Origin: Sediminibacterium magnilacihabitans
Lineage (GTDB): Bacteria; Bacteroidota; Bacteroidia; Chitinophagales; Chitinophagaceae
NCBI GenBank assembly: GCA_002973575.1
Contig: PVEQ01000003.1
Span: 62,001-126,000, forward strand
Reading direction: 5' to 3'
Length of the DNA stretch: 64,000 bases
Shown here: piece after piece, positions 61,326-64,000 of the stretch
How positions within the stretch are numbered: position 1 is the first letter of the stretch
Layout of the letters: every line of letters begins with the position of its first letter
Translations under genes and position numbers: made by a program
Notes under the pieces: model-generated
Told to the model about the DNA's origin: nothing
Database searches by the model: none
Seen by the model: the letters and a program-made list of their open reading frames with translations, nothing else

Positions 61326-64000
61326 ATGTCCATTTCTACGCTGAGAAAATGTAACCTGCTTGTTATTGCCCTGCTCGCCTTTTCTTTCTTTTCCCACGCG
61401 CAGCAAACCTATAGCGTATATAGCTGTAGTGGTAGCACCTTCAGTTTTGTTCAACCCGGCGCTCCCACCGGCACCACTTATACCTGGGGAACCCCTGCTA
61501 TCAGCCCGGCTGGCGCCATCAGCAATGCTACTGCGGCTGCCACACCGCAGAACATGGTAGTGCAATCCCTCACCAATAACACCACATCACAGGCAACGGC
61601 TACTTATCTCGTTACAACTTCCAACAATACCAACTTTACATTGGTGGTAACAGTGAATCCACAGCCGCAATTGTCAACCCCCACCAATGCAGGATCCATC
61701 TGTAGCGGCAGCCTGGTTACCTATACTCCCAACAGCGCGGTATCGGGCACCAGCTTCAACTGGAGCCGGCCTGCGATCGCCGGTATCAACAATGTTTCGA
61801 GCCAGGGCACGGGCAATCCGAATGAAATCCTTTATAATACCACTACCAATCCCATTGATGTTACTTACAATTATACATTAACTGCGAATGGCTGTACCAA
61901 TAACCAGGCAGTTACAGTAACAGTAAAGCCTTTGCCCACCCTTACTACTTCCCTGGCAGCAGCCTCTATTTGCAGTGGCGGAACAGCTGTGTATACACCT
62001 GCTTCCAGCCTTGCCAATACCAGTTTCAGTTGGACGAGAGCGGTGGTAAGCGGCATCAGCGCAGGGCCTGGAAGCGGAGGACCTAATGTCAATGAACAAC
62101 TCAACAATACCACGCTCCTGCCCAGGACTGTTACTTATGTGTACACATTAACCGCCAATACCTATGGTTGTTCCAACAACCAAAATGTGTCTTTAACAGT
62201 AAACCCCGTTCCATCTATAGCTGCACAATCTGTTACTTCCTGTAGTGGCAACGTATTCATGATCTCTCCTTCACCTGCACCGGCAGGAACATCGTATACA
62301 TGGCAGGCTCCCGTGATCTCGCCTGCTGGCGCTATTACAGGAGGTGGTACCAATACCATTGGACAGAACTATATTGGGCAAGCACTTACCAACAACAGCG
62401 GAGCTTCCGCTACTGCTACTTATACGGTTACACCAAGTTCCTATGGATGTGTTGGAACAAATTTTACCGCCACTGTTACCGTAAACCCGGGTGGTTCGGT
62501 TGCAACGCTCAGCAGCAGCCTTACACCACCCGATATATGTAGTAGCACATCGTTCTTTTATCATCCTACTTCAGCCGCTGCAGGCCCCAGCTTTAGCTGG
62601 ACCCGCTTCGCAGTAGCGGGCATCAGCCAAGCTGTAACAACAGGCAGTGGCGATATCAATGAAGTACTGACCAATACCACTTATCTGCCGGTTACTGTCA
62701 AGTACGCCATTACTACCACATCCAATGGCTGCTCCAATACACAGGATATTGCAGTTAATGTGAATCCTTCTACAGTGTTAAGCACTTCGCTTACACCGCC
62801 TGCTGTGTGTAGTAATACGGTATTCAGTTATACGCCTATGAGCCAAACAGCCAACACTGCATTTAACTGGACCAGGGCATCTGCAAATGGCATCAGCAAT
62901 GCAGCGGCCAGCGGAACCGGCAATCCCAATGAAACCCTGATCAACACGACCAGCAGTACCATTCAGGTTACCTACATCTATAATCTCATCACACCCAATG
63001 GTTGTACCAATAACCAATCGGTGGTGGTGAATATCAATCCAACGCCTACACTGAGCAGTACACAAACTCCCAATGCTGTATGTAGTGGCAGCACCTTCAA
63101 TTATATTCCTACTTCTGCTACGGCAGGCGCTACTTTTACCTGGAACAGAGCGGTAGTTACTTCTATCAGCAACGGAGCGGGCAATGGTACTTATAACCCG
63201 GCAGAGATACTGGTTAATACCAGCCTCAACCCGGTGAATGTACCTTATACCTATACCATCAGCGCCAATAACTGTTCCAGTACGGCTATTGTTACCGTTC
63301 CCATTAACCCGGTACCCAATATTGCCAACCAAACACTGGCGGCTTGCAGCAATACTGTATTCAATCTTACACCTGTCAGTGTTCCATCCAACACCACTTA
63401 TACCTGGACGGCGCCTGTGATTGCACCTGTTGGCGCAATTTCTGGCGGATCTGCACAAACAACCGGTCAGGCCAGCATCAGCCAGTTGCTCACCAACCAG
63501 ACCATCAACTCCGCTACGGCTACCTATACGGTTACTCCCACTGCGGCAGGATGTACCGGCGCATCATTTACAGCCACGGTTACCCTCAACCCTGTTCCTG
63601 CTGCTGCCAACCAGTTGCTGGCAGCTATATGCAGCGGTAACGCGTTTAATTATACTCCCGCCAGCATGCCGGCAGGAACTACTTATACCTGGAGCAATCC
63701 GTTGCTGGCGCCTGCGAGCGGTTTAACAGGCGGCAGTGCACAGCCGATCAGCCAGACTTCCATCGGGCAATCGCTCAGCAGCGTCAATAATATCATGGAT
63801 ACGGCCACTTATACGGTAACGCCTTCCACCAATGGATGTGCAGGTAATACCTTCACTGTTACCGTACCGGTTAAACCGGTACCGATCCTTTTCAGCATGA
63901 CCGACACCATTTGTTCCGGTACGCCGTTCAGTATACTGCCTTCACCGGTACCGGCCAACACAACATACACCTGGCCCACACCGGTGGTATTTCCATTTGG
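61326..64000 (+). CDS. Large secreted PKD/Ig-like repeat protein (3' end outside window)
   Basis: The frame is open to the window's end with no stop over 891 codons. It starts with a signal peptide (MSISTLRKCNLLVIALLAFS, then HAQ) at ATG 61326; another ATG at 61314 is possible. The rest is made of modules of about 88-99 residues, each opening with Cys-Ser (first at 61425, then 61701, 61971, 62241, 62538, 62808, 63081, 63345, 63630, 63912). Each module has a second Cys near its end. Two module types alternate: one with TYTW-P-ISPAGAI and one with SF-W-R-AVAGI...NE-L-NTT...YTLTANGC-N-Q. They resemble PKD-like domains of giant surface or gliding-secretion-system proteins. The C-terminal sorting domain, if any, is not visible. 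Confidence 0.85.
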   Translation, partial: MSISTLRKCNLLVIALLAFSFFSHAQQTYSVYSCSGSTFSFVQPGAPTGTTYTWGTPAISPAGAISNATAAATPQNMVVQSLTNNTTSQATATYLVTTSNNTNFTLVVTVNPQPQLSTPTNAGSICSGSLVTYTPNSAVSGTSFNWSRPAIAGINNVSSQGTGNPNEILYNTTTNPIDVTYNYTLTANGCTNNQAVTVTVKPLPTLTTSLAAASICSGGTAVYTPASSLANTSFSWTRAVVSGISAGPGSGGPNVNEQLNNTTLLPRTVTYVYTLTANTYGCSNNQNVSLTVNPVPSIAAQSVTSCSGNVFMISPSPAPAGTSYTWQAPVISPAGAITGGGTNTIGQNYIGQALTNNSGASATATYTVTPSSYGCVGTNFTATVTVNPGGSVATLSSSLTPPDICSSTSFFYHPTSAAAGPSFSWTRFAVAGISQAVTTGSGDINEVLTNTTYLPVTVKYAITTTSNGCSNTQDIAVNVNPSTVLSTSLTPPAVCSNTVFSYTPMSQTANTAFNWTRASANGISNAAASGTGNPNETLINTTSSTIQVTYIYNLITPNGCTNNQSVVVNINPTPTLSSTQTPNAVCSGSTFNYIPTSATAGATFTWNRAVVTSISNGAGNGTYNPAEILVNTSLNPVNVPYTYTISANNCSSTAIVTVPINPVPNIANQTLAACSNTVFNLTPVSVPSNTTYTWTAPVIAPVGAISGGSAQTTGQASISQLLTNQTINSATATYTVTPTAAGCTGASFTATVTLNPVPAAANQLLAAICSGNAFNYTPASMPAGTTYTWSNPLLAPASGLTGGSAQPISQTSIGQSLSSVNNIMDTATYTVTPSTNGCAGNTFTVTVPVKPVPILFSMTDTICSGTPFSILPSPVPANTTYTWPTPVVFPF

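Noticed and set aside
62778..63458. A 226-codon minus-strand frame in the repeat protein
   Set aside because: Produced by the periodic repeat structure of the opposite strand.
61425..64000. Regularly spaced repeats that might suggest a CRISPR array
   Set aside because: Period is about 270-297 bp, repeats are degenerate and keep one reading frame; they are protein modules.

Overview
The window is a chromosomal segment of a Bacteroidota bacterium, most likely a member of the Chitinophagaceae. The indications are a SusC/SusD outer-membrane pair, a primary sigma factor without region 1.1, promoters of the TAnnTTTG type, a PUR-family (DUF3276) protein, many lipoprotein signal peptides, and a giant secreted protein built of PKD/Ig-like repeats. 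Most of it is ordinary housekeeping sequence. The family assignment is inference; no rRNA is present to confirm it.

Layout. 1-7266: an OmpR-type response regulator (5' end missing) and its histidine kinase, then a regulatory gap and a magnesium-transport cluster (MgtC-like protein, a 65-residue membrane protein, MgtA-type P-type ATPase, carbohydrate-type porin). 7274-11303: a solute-binding lipoprotein, an M1 peptidase and an NlpC/P60 lipoprotein. 11445-18930: dnaE, trxA, a NupG-like permease, a methyltransferase and a futalosine-pathway radical-SAM enzyme (mqnE). 18951-22656: two overlapping paralogous TPR sensor kinases, the second lacking its ATPase domain. 22817-30210: serine dehydratase, aminotransferase, stand-alone RlmK-like rRNA methyltransferase, a frameshifted SRPBCC gene, a TPR protein, folB, trxB and the primary sigma factor. 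30394-36101: a tripartite RND efflux operon. 36321-46130: threonine aldolase, pgi, an acetyltransferase, a half-length asparaginase-domain protein, a PUR-domain protein, an MsbA-like ABC exporter, a VOC protein, tRNA-Ser(UGA), an MscS channel and a DUF2306 protein. 46181-55047: M28 peptidase, sialidase-like protein, SRPBCC protein, a scarred region with an inverted duplication and two pseudogenes, a GDPD-like enzyme, a Smr-less MutS2 and MsrA. 55130-64000: an unknown lipoprotein, SusD and SusC, and the start of the large repeat protein, which runs off the window.

The most interesting part is 1-5864. Upstream of mgtC there are four hexamers (TTCTAA, TTCTAA, TTCTAA, CTCTAA) at an exact 11-bp period, then a TACTTTTG -7 element. 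A 14-codon open reading frame beginning Met-Asp-Ala-Asp-Pro follows, and then a hairpin just before the mgtC start. Together with the adjacent two-component system this resembles the enterobacterial PhoPQ / mgtL-mgtA logic (regulator-bound direct repeats plus a ribosome-destabilising acidic/proline leader peptide), but in a different phylum. This is a hypothesis from sequence layout only.

Other points of note: several start codons sit 3-6 nt after a -7 element, suggesting leaderless mRNAs; a 203-bp inverted repeat at 50064-50868 captures a deletion scar; and there are two copies of a GTCATCC...GGATGAC palindromic repeat family.
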